Part shown: positions 1 to 10,089 of the stretch, one piece after another | How the letters are laid out: each line of letters begins with the position of its first letter | Position numbering within the stretch: position 1 is the stretch's first letter | NCBI GenBank assembly: GCA_022559845.1 | Contig: CM040121.1 | Coordinates: forward strand, 513,464,566-513,528,565 | DNA length: 64,000 nt | Origin: Amorphophallus konjac | Taxonomy: Eukaryota > Streptophyta > Magnoliopsida > Alismatales > Araceae | Direction of reading: 5' to 3' | Position numbers and translations under genes: made by a program | Notes under the pieces: generated by a model | Told to the model about the DNA's origin: nothing | The model's database searches: none | The model's input: only the letters and a program-made list of their open reading frames with translations

Positions 1-1102
1 CATTTCATCCATACTACTTTGATTCCACTAAATCCTAGGACTGTCATCAGTGGGGTCTTCTTACCTCTACAACTCCACATTTGAGAAGCAAATGACCCGC
101 TCACTTGGTTTTGGTAGCACAAAATATGATGTGCACACATGGAATAAATTTCAACCTATCCTTGGTTGGCAATCTGCTGAGGGCAATATTCCCAGAGGAG
201 CACATTCAATTTGCTTGAACTTTACTCCTCCAAACCAGCTTCTCCCACAAGACAGCAACCTCCACTGATCTTCTCTGCAAAAGATTTCACTGAGAAATTC
301 CCATTATTTCCCATTGCCAGATTCTTCTCTGTTCAATTTCATGATTCAACTGAATTCTATCACTAAGTATACATAACTGAAAGAATTGCATTCCAGTAAG
401 CTCTTTTCTCAAGAATTCACTCCAACCACCTCCCATTCATAGATGCTTGATAGAGAAATCTATTGTTCCCCAGAGGTTAGCTCATAGAGGAAACTGAATT
501 TCTTACACTGTGACATCTGCAACTCATCTGTACACCACTGATCCTAAAAAAACTTGATATTTCTTCCATCTCTAAGCCTATGGATAATCAAGCACTTCAT
601 GAAGACAACACTCTCACATTCTCCTCTCTAGTCTTGTGACCTGTTGGTTTTGCTCAAAAGATTAATAAACGATTTACTGCAAGTCCTGTAGTACTTCACT
701 CTGACTATCTGGCACCACTTGCCTCACCATGAATCTTCATCTATCCTAAGCTTTGATATCAATGTTTCTTGTAATGCTTTATTCCAGTTTGCTATCCTGA
801 GCAGATAGGCTGCCCCAATTAACCAGATGAAGTCCTATTTTATCTTGATTGGTCCCTCTTCAGAAGAGCACCTTTCTAATAGTCTTAATTCTGTTTTCAC
901 TATTATGGGCATCTGAAAAATAGAGAATTGAAAAAATTGCTATACTGGATAAGACAATCTTGGACTATATCCATTTTCCACTGCCTGATAGGAGCTTGAC
1001 CTTCGGAGTGTTCCAACCTTCTGTTGCTCTATTAAATTTCTGATTAATCTGACTCAGCCTTGCATCTTGATAGGTCCCTCTGACAGAGGAAGTCTAGGAT
1101 AG
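1..1102 (-). pseudogene. LINE (L1-type) reverse transcriptase remnant, 3' part
   Basis: Read on the minus strand, broken frames resemble the C-terminal part of a plant L1-type LINE ORF2. About 880-700 gives a patchy match to the RT tail (an NKAL-like stretch, then a W..VR.KY-like stretch). About 240-70 matches the zf-RVT region (VWRSKV, RLPTKDRL, HLLLKCG). Stops and frame changes are frequent, so it is a dead copy. It continues beyond the solo LTR at 2372-2620, in the order expected for one minus-strand element. No poly(A) tail or TSD lies in the window. The family call rests on motif order rather than an alignment. Confidence 0.6.
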
Positions 1103-1274
1103 TGTAGACGCCTAATTTCAGACATCTCGCAGACCTTATCTAGCCATCATAGAAGTGATACCTTTCCTTGGTTGATTGGGAGTGTGGGGTCTCATCCTTG
1201 TTTAGGTAGGCTCCACCTTGTCCCTTCGCGGATCCAACTTTTGAGGTATTAATACATATCTTTGCACTGATCTC

Positions 1275-1470
1275 AAGGTGGCCAGGGTATTCGCAGCCCA
1301 GAACCCAAGGCGGCCAGATACCTGACCACCTAGCCAGACCAAGGTGGCCAGAGAGTTGGCTGCCCACATCCCAAGGTGACCAGACTCCTGGCCGCCCAAT
1401 TCCCCAAGGCGGCCACAACCTTGGCCGCCCAGCCTCCTTTGAACGGTCATCGACCTGGCCGCCTCCTGGT
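1275..1470. repeat. Phased inverted-repeat array in solo LTR
   Basis: Units begin with AAGGYGRCCA at about 1275, 1307, 1341, 1373 and 1406, so spacing is 32-34 bp. Most are followed after about 5-6 bases by a TGGCCGCC-like arm, which makes imperfect hairpins (for example GGCGGCCA/TTGGCCGCC near 1408-1430). A variant unit with CGGTCAT and TGGCCGCC arms follows at 1443-1463. Confidence 0.8.
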
Positions 1471-1787
1471 AACTGCCCATCAACTCCACGATCCGCCCAC
1501 TCCGGGCACGTCCTCCGTAATTGCTCCCCACTCGGGAGGGGGGGTTCGAGACTCACGTAGCCTCACACGCACTCTATGTCGAATGTTTTTGAGGGAGGGA
1601 AAGGGCCCACATACAAAAACCCATTCCAAACCATCTCACGGAGGGTTGGACATTTTTCGTGAGGGGGGAGACATATCGAGAGGTCCTGGGAGCTCGGAGA
1701 GTCCTTCCTCACATCCGCCTGGTCAAAGAGCTTCATCCACGGGAGATAGTCTGTGTCTTCCTGCAAAAGAGCTTCATCCACGTTGAA

Positions 1788-1840
1788 GGCGGCCATCGAC
1801 ATGGCCGCCCACCACCTCTGAACGGCCACACAATTGGCCG
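1788..1840. repeat. Second inverted-repeat pair in solo LTR
   Basis: GGCGGCCAT and ATGGCCGCC form a perfect 9-bp inverted repeat around a 4-base loop (1788-1809). A second unit, CGGCCA with TTGGCCG, starts 34 bp later at 1822. The arms belong to the same family as the 1275-1470 array. Confidence 0.8.
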
Positions 1841-2371
1841 CCTCTTGTTGGTCGATGGGCAAACCCCGTCCTTCTTCCCGTGTTCTCCATCTTGCCACGT
1901 TTATTTCTATTTTACCGCATTACGTGCATATTAGACTTGCCTAGATTCCTTTTTAAAGAGGTTTTCCAATCTGAAACATAGGGAAGGCAGATGGTCGAAA
2001 GTCTTGGCCATCCCCCTTCCCAACCCCCTTCCCGGTATGATTGACCCCATTTGCATGTCTCCTTTACTTCTCTGAGCATATACTGCATTTCCTCAGTCTA
2101 ATGGTCTATTCTTTATTTGCTAGATAATTTGTAGGAACTTCATCACTGACTCGCAGAGCTCCCCGTTCTTGGCCGACCGAGAGCGAGGACAGGAAGAACC
2201 CACATATCCCACTTCAAAGACATTGTGATCATCCTATCCCTGTGAGGCTCAGGTATAAGACTCTAGCGATCACTCTATTTCTTTCTTTCTAACCCGTGCA
2301 CTGTAGGCATCAACAGCAGTTCGGAGAGAGCCACACACTCGCGCTCGCCGGCTGTCTTTCCGGCACCTACA

Positions 2372-2620
2372 GATAGTTTGCAGGCAGTCTATATATTTTC
2401 ATCCCAAAACTCAGTTTGTTACTTTATCATCCAGGAGATTCACCATAGTAGCTCTGATTTAGCAAAATTGACCTCTAGTCCCATCATGCTTCAAAAACCC
2501 TTTTGTTTAAGCAGTGTACTTTTCAATGTCAATCAATTGTCCATTTAGCTTTTAGAGCTATGGAGAGCAATTAGTGTTGCACACAATTTTGCACTGTACT
2601 GACTAGGTTCCATGAATTGC
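2372..2620 (-). pseudogene. LINE reverse transcriptase remnant, 5' part
   Basis: This is the minus-strand continuation of the LINE upstream of the solo LTR. Broken frames read LEVNFAKSELLW followed by a VNLLDDKVT-like stretch. That matches the region of plant L1 reverse transcriptases downstream of the catalytic domain (pattern G L..N..KSE, then LG). It sits immediately N-terminal to the pieces in 1-1102, so both parts are one element split by the LTR at 1103-2371. The 5' limit near 2620 is where similarity fades, not a true end. Confidence 0.6.
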
Positions 2621-2770
2621 ATATTCTTTTGTTCTTATTTGCTCTATTCAAGATTTGGTTGGTTCTTAACCAAAACATTAGTCTCTTTTCTATCACCTAT
2701 TTCTGTGTTATATATACTTCAATACAATTACTTTTTTGGTGTATATATATATATTTTTCTCAATGTCTAG

Positions 2771-3901
2771 GTTATCGAAAACTAGCTAGAAGTTATCATC
2801 CTGATGTGAACAAGTGCGTGCAATGCTCATGTTTACCTCTAGTAGATTAGGATATTTTACCAGTTTAACATAAAATTTCAAATTCATTTACTGGTATTGC
2901 AAACACTATTAGACAATGCACTGCTAATCTAAAAAGATCATCCTTCTGACATAGGTGATTTCATTCAACCAATTTAGCATGTGTGAACAGTACTTTGTCC
3001 TGTGAATTACTTGACCCACACTTTTCTTTTCAAAGATTTCCATGTAGCACCTGACCTTTTTCTTTGGAAGCCGGTGCCTTCTTCTATGGGTCAAGTGGAC
3101 TCTAGCTCTTGTTTGTAACTTCTCGACTTTTAGAAACCAATGTGAATCCTAATTGAAAATATGTGGATCACTTCTCCATGAGGCACTTGATAGCCTAGTA
3201 CTTAGAATTTAGTGATAGAAGTCTACTGCATGCATTCATTTTCTAAATTACCTCTTTTATTTTGTTTTTTTATAGAGATCTAGGGGCTGAACAGAAATTT
3301 AAGGAGATCAGTAATGCATACGAGGTTTGGTTTTCTGCCTGGTCATGATTAATTGTTGAAAGAGGAGGATTAGTGTCTTTAAAGTCAACTAAAACATGTT
3401 GTGCCATCTTGCAGGTATTGTCTGATGATGAGAAGCAATATTTGTATGATAAGTATGGGGAGGTTGGATTGAAAGGTGCTGGTATGGGCATGGGGGTAAG
3501 TTTCTTATGAGAGGAGATTAAATTCAGTGTGTTGCAAGGTATACTTGCAAATTCCATGGTAATTTATGGACTTTCCCTTCTACAGGTAGGACTTTAGCAA
3601 TCTTTTTGCTCTCTTTGAGTCATTATTTGAAGGCATGGGTGGAATGGGGGGGATGGGAGGAGCCAGAGCTGCTAGAAATAGGCCAATGCATGGTGATGAT
3701 GAGTCCTACAATCTTGTCCTAAACTTCAAGGAGGCAATTTTTGGTGTGGAAAAGGAGATTGAGATTACCAGGCTCGAGACTTGCGGAACATGTGAGGGGT
3801 CAGGTGCAAAACCCGGTACCAACCCTACAAAATGCAACACTTGTGGTGGCCAAGGTCAGGTTATTTCTTCAACAAGGACACCTTTGGGTGTTTTCCAGCA
3901 G
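2771..3901 (+). pseudogene. Plastid-type DnaJ (Hsp40) fragment, four exons with introns
   Basis: The exons lie at about 2771-2813, 3276-3324, 3414-3494 and 3586-3901, mostly with AG acceptors and GT donors still visible. They encode part of the J domain (YRKLARSYHPDVNK, then a KFKEISNAYEVL stretch), a Gly/Met-rich linker, and the start of the Cys-rich zinc-finger domain ([16 protein letters not shown]). The order and the [16 protein letters not shown] stretch match chloroplast type-A DnaJ co-chaperones. The HPD motif that stimulates Hsp70 survives. The N-terminus, transit peptide, last zinc-finger repeats and C-terminal domain are missing, and the intron after 3901 runs into a callose synthase exon. 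It is a captured or duplicated partial copy, not a working gene. Confidence 0.85.
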
Positions 3902-3989
3902 GTAATGACTTTAAAGATTTCTTGGTCTATCATCATCATTTCAACTTTTTCTTCATTATCATTGGTGATTGTCCTTTCTTTATGGCAGT

Positions 3990-4262
3990 TTGTTTGATTC
4001 AAGTCATGGTGGCTCTTATGAGGATGAATTCTTGTCAATGGATCCACGGATTCAGTTATTTGCTTCACATGGTGCCATCAAGTTTCCACTAGAGCAGTCA
4101 GATGCGTGGACAGAAAAGGTAAATCTTATTTGGTCTGTTAGAGGGGAACTTTTACTGTTGAAGCTAATTTACTCTTCATCTCTGCCTGCAGATCAAAAGA
4201 CTTGACCTTATGCTTACCATCAAGGAATCAGCAATGGATGTGCCGACAAACTTGGAAGCTCG
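3990..4262 (+). pseudogene. Callose synthase (1,3-beta-glucan synthase) fragment, upstream part
   Basis: Two exons (about 3990-4118 and 4192-4262) with a GT...AG intron encode SSHGGSYEDEFLSMDPRIQ, then LFASHGAIKFPLEQSDAWTEK-like and IKRLDLMLTIKESAMDVP stretches. These match the segment of plant callose synthases just before the large glucan synthase domain, and look closest to the CalS9/CalS10-like group. The frame stops after LEAR because a solo LTR has inserted; it resumes at 7195. No transmembrane or catalytic part is present. The first exon follows the DnaJ fragment directly, behind an AG acceptor, so two unrelated genes are joined intron-to-exon. Confidence 0.85.
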
Positions 4263-4569
4263 TGTTGGCATTCTGTGTTTTGATGATGTCAAAATTATGG
4301 CTCATATGTGTATGATGTCATAGGTGTTTGGACCATATGAATTCTGTGCATGATTGAACTATTCATGGTATAAATGATTTCTATTGCACACATGCTGCAT
4401 GCATCATGCTTGAGCTCATTTATTCATACCAGATACTGTTCATACAATATAAATGCATTTCATGTTAACATATAGTCAATAAAGTTAACATTGTGCACAA
4501 AAAGTCAATGCATTTTGTGCACATGTCATTTTACTGAATAACCTGTGTGCATGACATTTTGTCGAACAA

Positions 4570-5400
4570 TTGGTGCGCATACTGCAGTGTGCTTATGTAG
4601 AGTTAACGCCAACCATCGTACTTCATACTAGGGTCGATGCTAGTTTGCATGTTGTCATGAGGTAAATGCATATGTGCCTTGGTCAGTTATAAGGTCGATG
4701 CACATCTTGCATCATGCACATAGGAGGTCGGTGCACCTTGTCATAATGCATCATCTAGGTCTAAGCACTTGCATATGTTTTTGTTCACTAGAGTCGGTGC
4801 ACATTGTGCCATGTACACATGAAGGTCGGTGCACGACTACCCTATGGAAAATAAGGTCAAGTGCATACTCGAAGTCGATGCACTTTTTCACTAGCAGCAT
4901 ATCAGGTTAGTGCATGCTTTGTATCGCACATAACCAAGGTCGGTGCATTCTTGTCTTATGCATATTGAGGTCGGTGTAGTGTCTTACACTAAGTAAGGTC
5001 GGTGCAAGTAGTGCCTCACGCACACTTCAGGTCAATGTTAGTAGCGTCGCATGTATACTTGAGGTCGATGCTAGTTGCGTTGATTCTTGCAAGTGAGGTC
5101 GGTGCTAGTTGCTGCTTAGTGAGGTCGATGCTAGTTACCATCTACATAAGTCAGGTCGGTGCTAGTCACTACTGACTATACAGTCAAGTCAGTGCTAGTC
5201 ACCCCGTCTACATAATCAGAGTCAGTGCTAGTCTAGCCACCTGCATACCAGGTCAATGCTAATTAGCCTTGCCTCGTACGTAAGGTCTATACTAGCTGGC
5301 TTTGATTCATGAATAAAGTATGTGCTACCTGACTTTGTCATCTACATCAAGTCAATGTTAGCTTGCATGGTCTGTGGCTAAGGTCAATGTCAGCAGTCAA
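4570..5400 (+). repeat. AGGTCGRTGC motif array in solo Sirevirus-type LTR
   Basis: More than twenty copies of RGGTCGRTGC followed by TAGT or ACAT are spaced irregularly at about 20-50 bp. The same motif, reversed, fills the LTRs of element A (11780-12640 and 19720-20640). Position upstream of the TATA-like box places it in U3, where such arrays could be enhancer-like. Confidence 0.8.
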
Positions 5401-5535
5401 AATCATGTGTCAAAGTCAATGCATGTTGTATGTTCTCTTCCCTATATATTATCAAACACGTTAATGTTTGTGCATCATATGCGCTGTATGTTGAAGTCAA
5501 TATGTGTCTGGCTTATGCTTAAGCTTGCACAGTTT

Positions 5536-5674
5536 TTTAAAAAATTTTTTTTTTAGGGGAGGGGAATGCGGGGACAAGCACCTCCCGGTGGGAGGCATGG
5601 CTTGAACCCGTGCCCTCCTGCCACCTGCGCAGGAGGGGGGAGGGGGTTGTCCACCCCGCCACTGGCGGGGGGAC
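5536..5674 (-). mobile_element. tRNA-derived SINE candidate
   Basis: A 139-bp insert is flanked by a 16-bp direct repeat with one mismatch (TAAGCTTGCACAGTTT at 5520-5535 and its copy at 5675-5690), as expected of target-primed insertion. On the minus strand it has a pol III B-box match GGGTTCAAGCC (plus 5599-5609) and a weaker A box (plus 5651-5661) about 50 bp upstream. It ends in an A/T-rich tail (plus 5536-5555). No coding capacity. I do not recognise the family. Confidence 0.8.
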
Positions 5675-6544
5675 TAAGCTTGCATAGTTTACTCATGCGT
5701 TCATGAATGTCTGTCAGAACATTTGAGATTTACAGTGTGAATCTTTGTATTCATGGTATAAATTACATCATGATTAATTTCATAAACCATGAATCAATGT
5801 GTCAGATTTATTATTTTCTTTTAGTCAAATATTACTACCAGGTGCTTGACTAAATGCCTCTTATACTACATGGACTTAAGTACGAACCAGGTTCGAGTAA
5901 CTTAAGTTCTGGAAGCAGCTAAGTTAGAAACATGGTTGAATAGGTCAAGACCAATCATTGGCACAGTCATGTGCAAATGATTACTTGGGGCACGTGATCC
6001 AAGGGATGCCACGTGGATGCTTTAAGGTGCTCATCTTATGGCAGGAACATTCCTTCCATACGACAAGGCGATTCTTTTTGGAAATCATAGGGATCCTACC
6101 ACGTGGAGTCATCTGACGGAGGGAGCGTCATCGTCTTCAGCAAATTACCTCTGGCGCCCCTGTTCTCCACATAAAAGCACCTGCGGAGAAGAACAAGAAA
6201 TAAGATAACTAGAGCAGAAGTATAGAACGAGTAGAAGAAGAAAAGAAGTGAGAGCGGCAGAAAGCTAGCGAGAGAGAAAAAGTGAAGAGAGAAGAGAAGA
6301 GAGAGCAGAGAAGAAGAAGAAGAAAAAAGTAGTGAGTCGTAAAAGAAGAAGAGAGTCGCAGCAGCAAAGATCGAAGAAGGAGAAGAATGATCTTCATCTG
6401 AGGACTCCTAGCAAGAAGATCTGTGGTCTTTAGATCAGATCCAGACCACACTGCTCCAGAGCGAGCTACATTACTGTGATTCATTTCTAGCCTTCTATTG
6501 CTGATTTGTTTCATGCCTGTTTTTTCATTTTACATTCCATTTTA

Positions 6545-6800
6545 GAAGCTGTGAATCAGCGGTGGCATAAGCTGCATGGCCTAGCGGTTTGAAGCTGTGA
6601 ATTAGCGGTGGCATAAGCTGTAAGGCCCGACGGTTTGAAGCTGTGAATCAGCGGTGGCATAAGCTGTAACGCCCAGGAGTTTGAAGCTGTGAATCAGCGG
6701 TGGCTAAGCTGTAATGCCCAGCGGAGTAAGCTGTAGGTCAGTGGTTGTAGGCAAACTGTATGGCCCAGTAGTTTAAGCTGTGTATCAGCGGAATCCACAC
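6545..6800 (+). repeat. 46-bp tandem repeat, about 5 copies
   Basis: Tandem units of about 46 bp begin AAGCTGTGAATCAGCGGTGG and are followed by a CATAAGCTGT stretch and a GCCCAGCGGTTTG-like tail. Unit starts are near 6546, 6592, 6638 and 6683, with two shorter, diverged copies after. The array lies downstream of the purine-rich segment in the solo LTR, so it is probably in R/U5. Confidence 0.85.
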
Positions 6801-7194
6801 TCTAGTTTTAAGTGTGGGGTGGATGTAGGTCTAGAGGACCAAACCACCTAAAAATCTTCTGTGTGTTGTGGTTTGATTCTACTTTGATTTCGCTAGATGC
6901 ATGCTTAGGATCGTGTTCTTATTGTATATCTGTTGATGCCCATTGATCTGCTTGCTACCAATCTGTGTGTGTACTAACTGAACATTAGATATCTAGTTGT
7001 TCTTTAGGTCATCGATATGTTATTTAGTGAGTCTTTTAGTTAACTAAGTCAATTAGTTTAATTCCATAATAGTTAACTGGATAGAGCTTGTTTGATTCGT
7101 TTTAAGAGCAAAATTTTAAAAAGGGATTCATTCACCCCCCATTCTGAATCTGTGAGTGCACCATTGCATCTAGTCTTCACCGACTAATAGCTCG

Positions 7195-7274
7195 AAGGTG
7201 AATTTCTTTCTTCACAAATTCACTATTTATGGATATGCCTGATGCACCCAAAGTTCGCAACATGCTTTCATTTT
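7195..7274 (+). pseudogene. Callose synthase fragment, downstream part of the split exon
   Basis: With the solo LTR and one TSD copy removed, the callose synthase frame continues without a shift. It reads R, a TGA stop, then ISFFTNSLFMDMP and DAPKVRNMLSF, the conserved stretch that normally follows LEARRR in callose synthases. The stop sits where Arg is expected and is explained by CGA to TGA. After NMLSF similarity ends abruptly, and the next bases resemble an intron of the DnaJ fragment. Confidence 0.85.
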
Positions 7275-7375
7275 TTAAATTACCTCTTTATTTTGCTTTG
7301 TGATTTCTATCCCAGGGCTTTGCACAAAGGTAACAATCTTCAGTGATTTATGCATGAGTTTGGTTTTTCTCTACT
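7258..7375 (+). repeat. Diverged duplicate of a DnaJ intron/exon segment
   Basis: The stretch TTAAATTACCTCTTTATTTT and the bases after it match 3240-3340 of the DnaJ fragment, including an acceptor-like site and the bases leading into GAGTTTGGTTTT. The exon part is degraded. The cluster therefore contains two copies of this segment, one before and one after the callose synthase piece. Confidence 0.55.
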
Positions 7376-7399
7376 CCTTACTTTGTGCATTAGAATGTT

Positions 7400-8336
7400 T
7401 TCCATAGAAGTAGAATTACTGAACCTTCATAAAGTTAAGATAAATTTAGTTGTACCATGATTAGTATGCATTCAATATTAAACTCTCTCCCAAAAAGGTC
7501 CAAGAAAATGTTTTGTAAATAATTCATAGGCTTCTTAGTGGCATGGGATTTTCACTTCTGACTGAATTTCGGTTTACATCATTTGATATAAAATCTGTTC
7601 CACATAGTGTACGAGGGAGATTAAAATAGCTTTAGGTCTGTCATTATGATCTATGAAGTTTATCATGATGGTAGAATCCCCAATACAACAACTCATCTGG
7701 ATATTATTCTTCATTGCCTTCCATGTCAAGACTAATTTTATTTTTGAACAGAGGATGCTGAGTCTAGTATCTAATGAATTCACCATTGTTATAGAATGTA
7801 TTGGACTGAAAATCATTCCGAAAGGGGATTGATATTGTCCATGTTGCCAAAGTATGCATCAAAAAGAAAAGTTTGTGGAACATAATAAGCATGCATTTGC
7901 TGTTGGAAGGGTTGCAGAAGTTGAGATCTAATTGAAAAGATATTCAAGAAATGAATTCATATTGTTAAGGCACCAGAGTCTGATATTGGTGGTTGTGTGT
8001 ATGCAGGTTAGTGGTTCTATTGCAGTTTGTTTCTTAAATGGTTAAACCTTTTATCTCTTTAAATCTGCTAGCCAACTTTCGTTGTTGTGCATTTATTCTT
8101 GTAGTCCCACATTTGCAATGCCATGAAGAATTTGAAATTCAAGCAAAAAGCAATTTTGCCATGAAGACATAATAAATTTAGCAAGCATGGTACAAGTATT
8201 TGGGATGAGGACATTTTTTTTGTCCACATACTCACTGTTTGCACAATGATCATGGTGGTCATTAAGTCAGATTAATTGAATTAATGTAAACAACCACTTG
8301 CTTTGTATCTTATCCTTGTTTGTTGATTGTATGCAG
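7400..8336. other. AT-rich unassigned sequence between gene fragments
   Basis: I see no protein similarity, LTR end or tandem repeat here. It may be intron sequence from the captured genes, since it runs into an intact acceptor site at the INO80-like exon. The minus-strand 80-codon frame near 7574-7816 resembles nothing I recognise. Confidence 0.4.
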
Positions 8337-8662
<326 letters not shown>

Positions 8663-8802
8663 TGAGAGTGATAAGGAAGTAAGATCCATCTCATTGTTCA
8701 ACCATTTTGTATGCATTTCTGAAAATAATAGGATGTGTTGTGTTCCTTATTCTACATTTGCCCTTGTCGAGGCTAAAAAGAGTTCTGGGCTGTAGGAAGA
8801 CA

Positions 8803-8973
8803 TGTTGGAAGATGAATATATATAAAGAGGGGGGAAGATAGAAGCTCTAAGGAGAAAGAGCCAAAAGGAAAGGAAGATCTAACAAATTGCATCATTCAAT
8901 AAATAGTTTTCTTCTATTGATCCTTCATTGTTTTCTCCCTCTCTCTCGCTATATATATATATTTCTCTTACTG
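8803..8973 (+). mobile_element. Possible small (TRIM-like) solo LTR
   Basis: A 171-bp segment starts TGTTGGAAGATG and contains a TATA-like ATATATATAAAGAGG stretch and an AATAAA-type signal. It is flanked by AGACA at 8798-8802 and 8974-8978. It ends ACTG instead of CA, so the call is weak; chance is possible for a 5-base repeat. Confidence 0.3.
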
Positions 8974-9229
8974 AGACAAAATACACTTGTCAATCTTCCT
9001 GTTAACTGCTTATGCAAGGCATATATATTTCTATCTTAACTTTACATTTTCATGAACATTTAGTAATGGAATTAGATACAGTAATGGAATTAGATAATCT
9101 TCTTTAGCTCCATGCATTTCGGCTGTTCTTTAGTCTAGTTGATACAATGTTGCGAGCTTTTCTTTTTTGGTGGATGATTGTCGTGGTGTTTCAAAAGCCT
9201 TGATCTTCTTATGGTGCTGAACATTTCAG

Positions 9230-9305
9230 GCAAAAGAGAAGGAAAAGTTGAGGGAAATTACACATAAGGTTTATTTCGACATTGCGATTGATGGAAAACC
9301 TACTA
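9230..9305 (+). pseudogene. Cyclophilin (peptidyl-prolyl isomerase) N-terminal fragment
   Basis: Behind a TTTCAG acceptor the frame reads AKEKEKLREITHKVYFDIAI then DGKP. It matches the start of the cyclophilin domain of secretory/ER-type plant cyclophilins, where a charged stretch precedes THKVYFDVEIDGKPAGR. The sequence diverges directly after DGKP, where R and the catalytic region should follow. It is one exon, probably captured together with the neighbouring fragments, and lies in the same orientation. Confidence 0.75.
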
Positions 9306-10084
9306 GTATGCTGAGAGAGAACTTACATTGTATTGAAAGACATATGTAATTTGTCAGAAATGGATGCTTGCTTTTTTGTAGTTTGGGTAACAAAATAAAA
9401 TCTTTCTTTGTGATTCTTTTGCCATTTAGCTTGACATGGATTTATGACCTTCATTGGTTCTTAGCTGCATGCTTTATTAGTTATATCAATCTGCCAATCT
9501 ATATATGCAGAATAACTTCACTCTTGATTTAGGTATAATTTTACTATAAAAATTGATCAAAGATGATTACACAGAATTATACATTATACAGTGTTGCAAA
9601 GAGATAATTGATGAAGGTTGTTTGATATTTTTCCTTGTAAGGTACTTTGATATTTTTTCTGAGAAGTATAATCCCTTTAGACATGATTTGGGAACCTTTT
9701 GTGAAATACTTGCATAGAACTTTCTGTACTAGACATACTTCCCATCTCAGAAGCATAGGTAGTTTGGGAACACAACTTGGGTACTACCTTCTCATTTTTC
9801 AGACCGGATTATTTAAACAATTCTAAATCAAACCACTTATGTGTGTGCGTATGCATGTATAAAATCAAACACGTTTGTCCAGTCATCGATTGAATTAGGA
9901 CTAGAGTGGTTATGCCAAACTCGGACATCTTTATGTAGGGGAAGATTTTCCAAATAAGCACACATAGGTGATGATTTTTTGAGATGTAGCAGCAACCAGT
10001 GATGCTTGATGCAAAGTGGTCTCGGAGGCCCACGAAATTCACATGCAGAGGGCGAACACAGATAGGGTCGATCCTCTCTGGGGG
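9306..10084. other. Unassigned sequence left of element A
   Basis: I see no coding or repeat signal in most of this stretch. The last bases (10074-10089) contain GGGTCGATCC, one of a family of palindromic motifs that continues at 20981-21135 on the other side of element A. The two sides are therefore one older sequence. Confidence 0.45.
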
Positions 10085-10089
10085 GGGTC

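Larger units (their letters stand above)
1103..2371 (+). mobile_element. Solo LTR, possibly Ty3/gypsy Tat-like
   Basis: The 1269-bp unit starts TGTAGACGCC and ends GGCACCTACA, so it has TG...CA ends within a TGTAG/CTACA inverted pair. It is flanked by GATAG at 1098-1102 and 2372-2376, a 5-bp TSD. No internal domain or second LTR is present, so it is a solo LTR left by LTR-LTR recombination. The start resembles that of the 44602-55217 element (TGTAGRCACGCC), which suggests a related lineage. A degenerate TATA-like stretch near 1606-1616 favours plus orientation, weakly. The LTR interrupts the LINE remnant. It carries an inverted-repeat array listed separately. Confidence 0.85.
4263..7189 (+). 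mobile_element. Solo Sirevirus-type Ty1/copia LTR
   Basis: The 2.9-kb unit starts TGTTGGCATTCTGTGTTTTG, close to the start of the element A LTR read on its own strand. It ends after a CATTCACCCCCC stretch typical of these LTRs. The flanks carry GCTCG at 4258-4262 and 7190-7194, a 5-bp TSD. The last two bases are TA rather than CA, consistent with one C-to-T change. It holds an array of AGGTCGRTGC motifs (4570-5400), a TATA-like CATAAAAGC near 6169, a purine-rich transcript-start region (6190-6370) and a 46-bp tandem repeat. It splits a callose synthase exon and is itself interrupted by a SINE. Confidence 0.85.

Noticed and set aside
2617..2850. 77-codon plus frame as a small gene
   Set aside because: It is intron sequence plus the J-domain exon of the DnaJ fragment; only the last part is protein-like.
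4201..4330. Callose synthase exon running past 4262
   Set aside because: Similarity stops at the TSD; the next bases are the LTR start TGTTGGCATTCTG.
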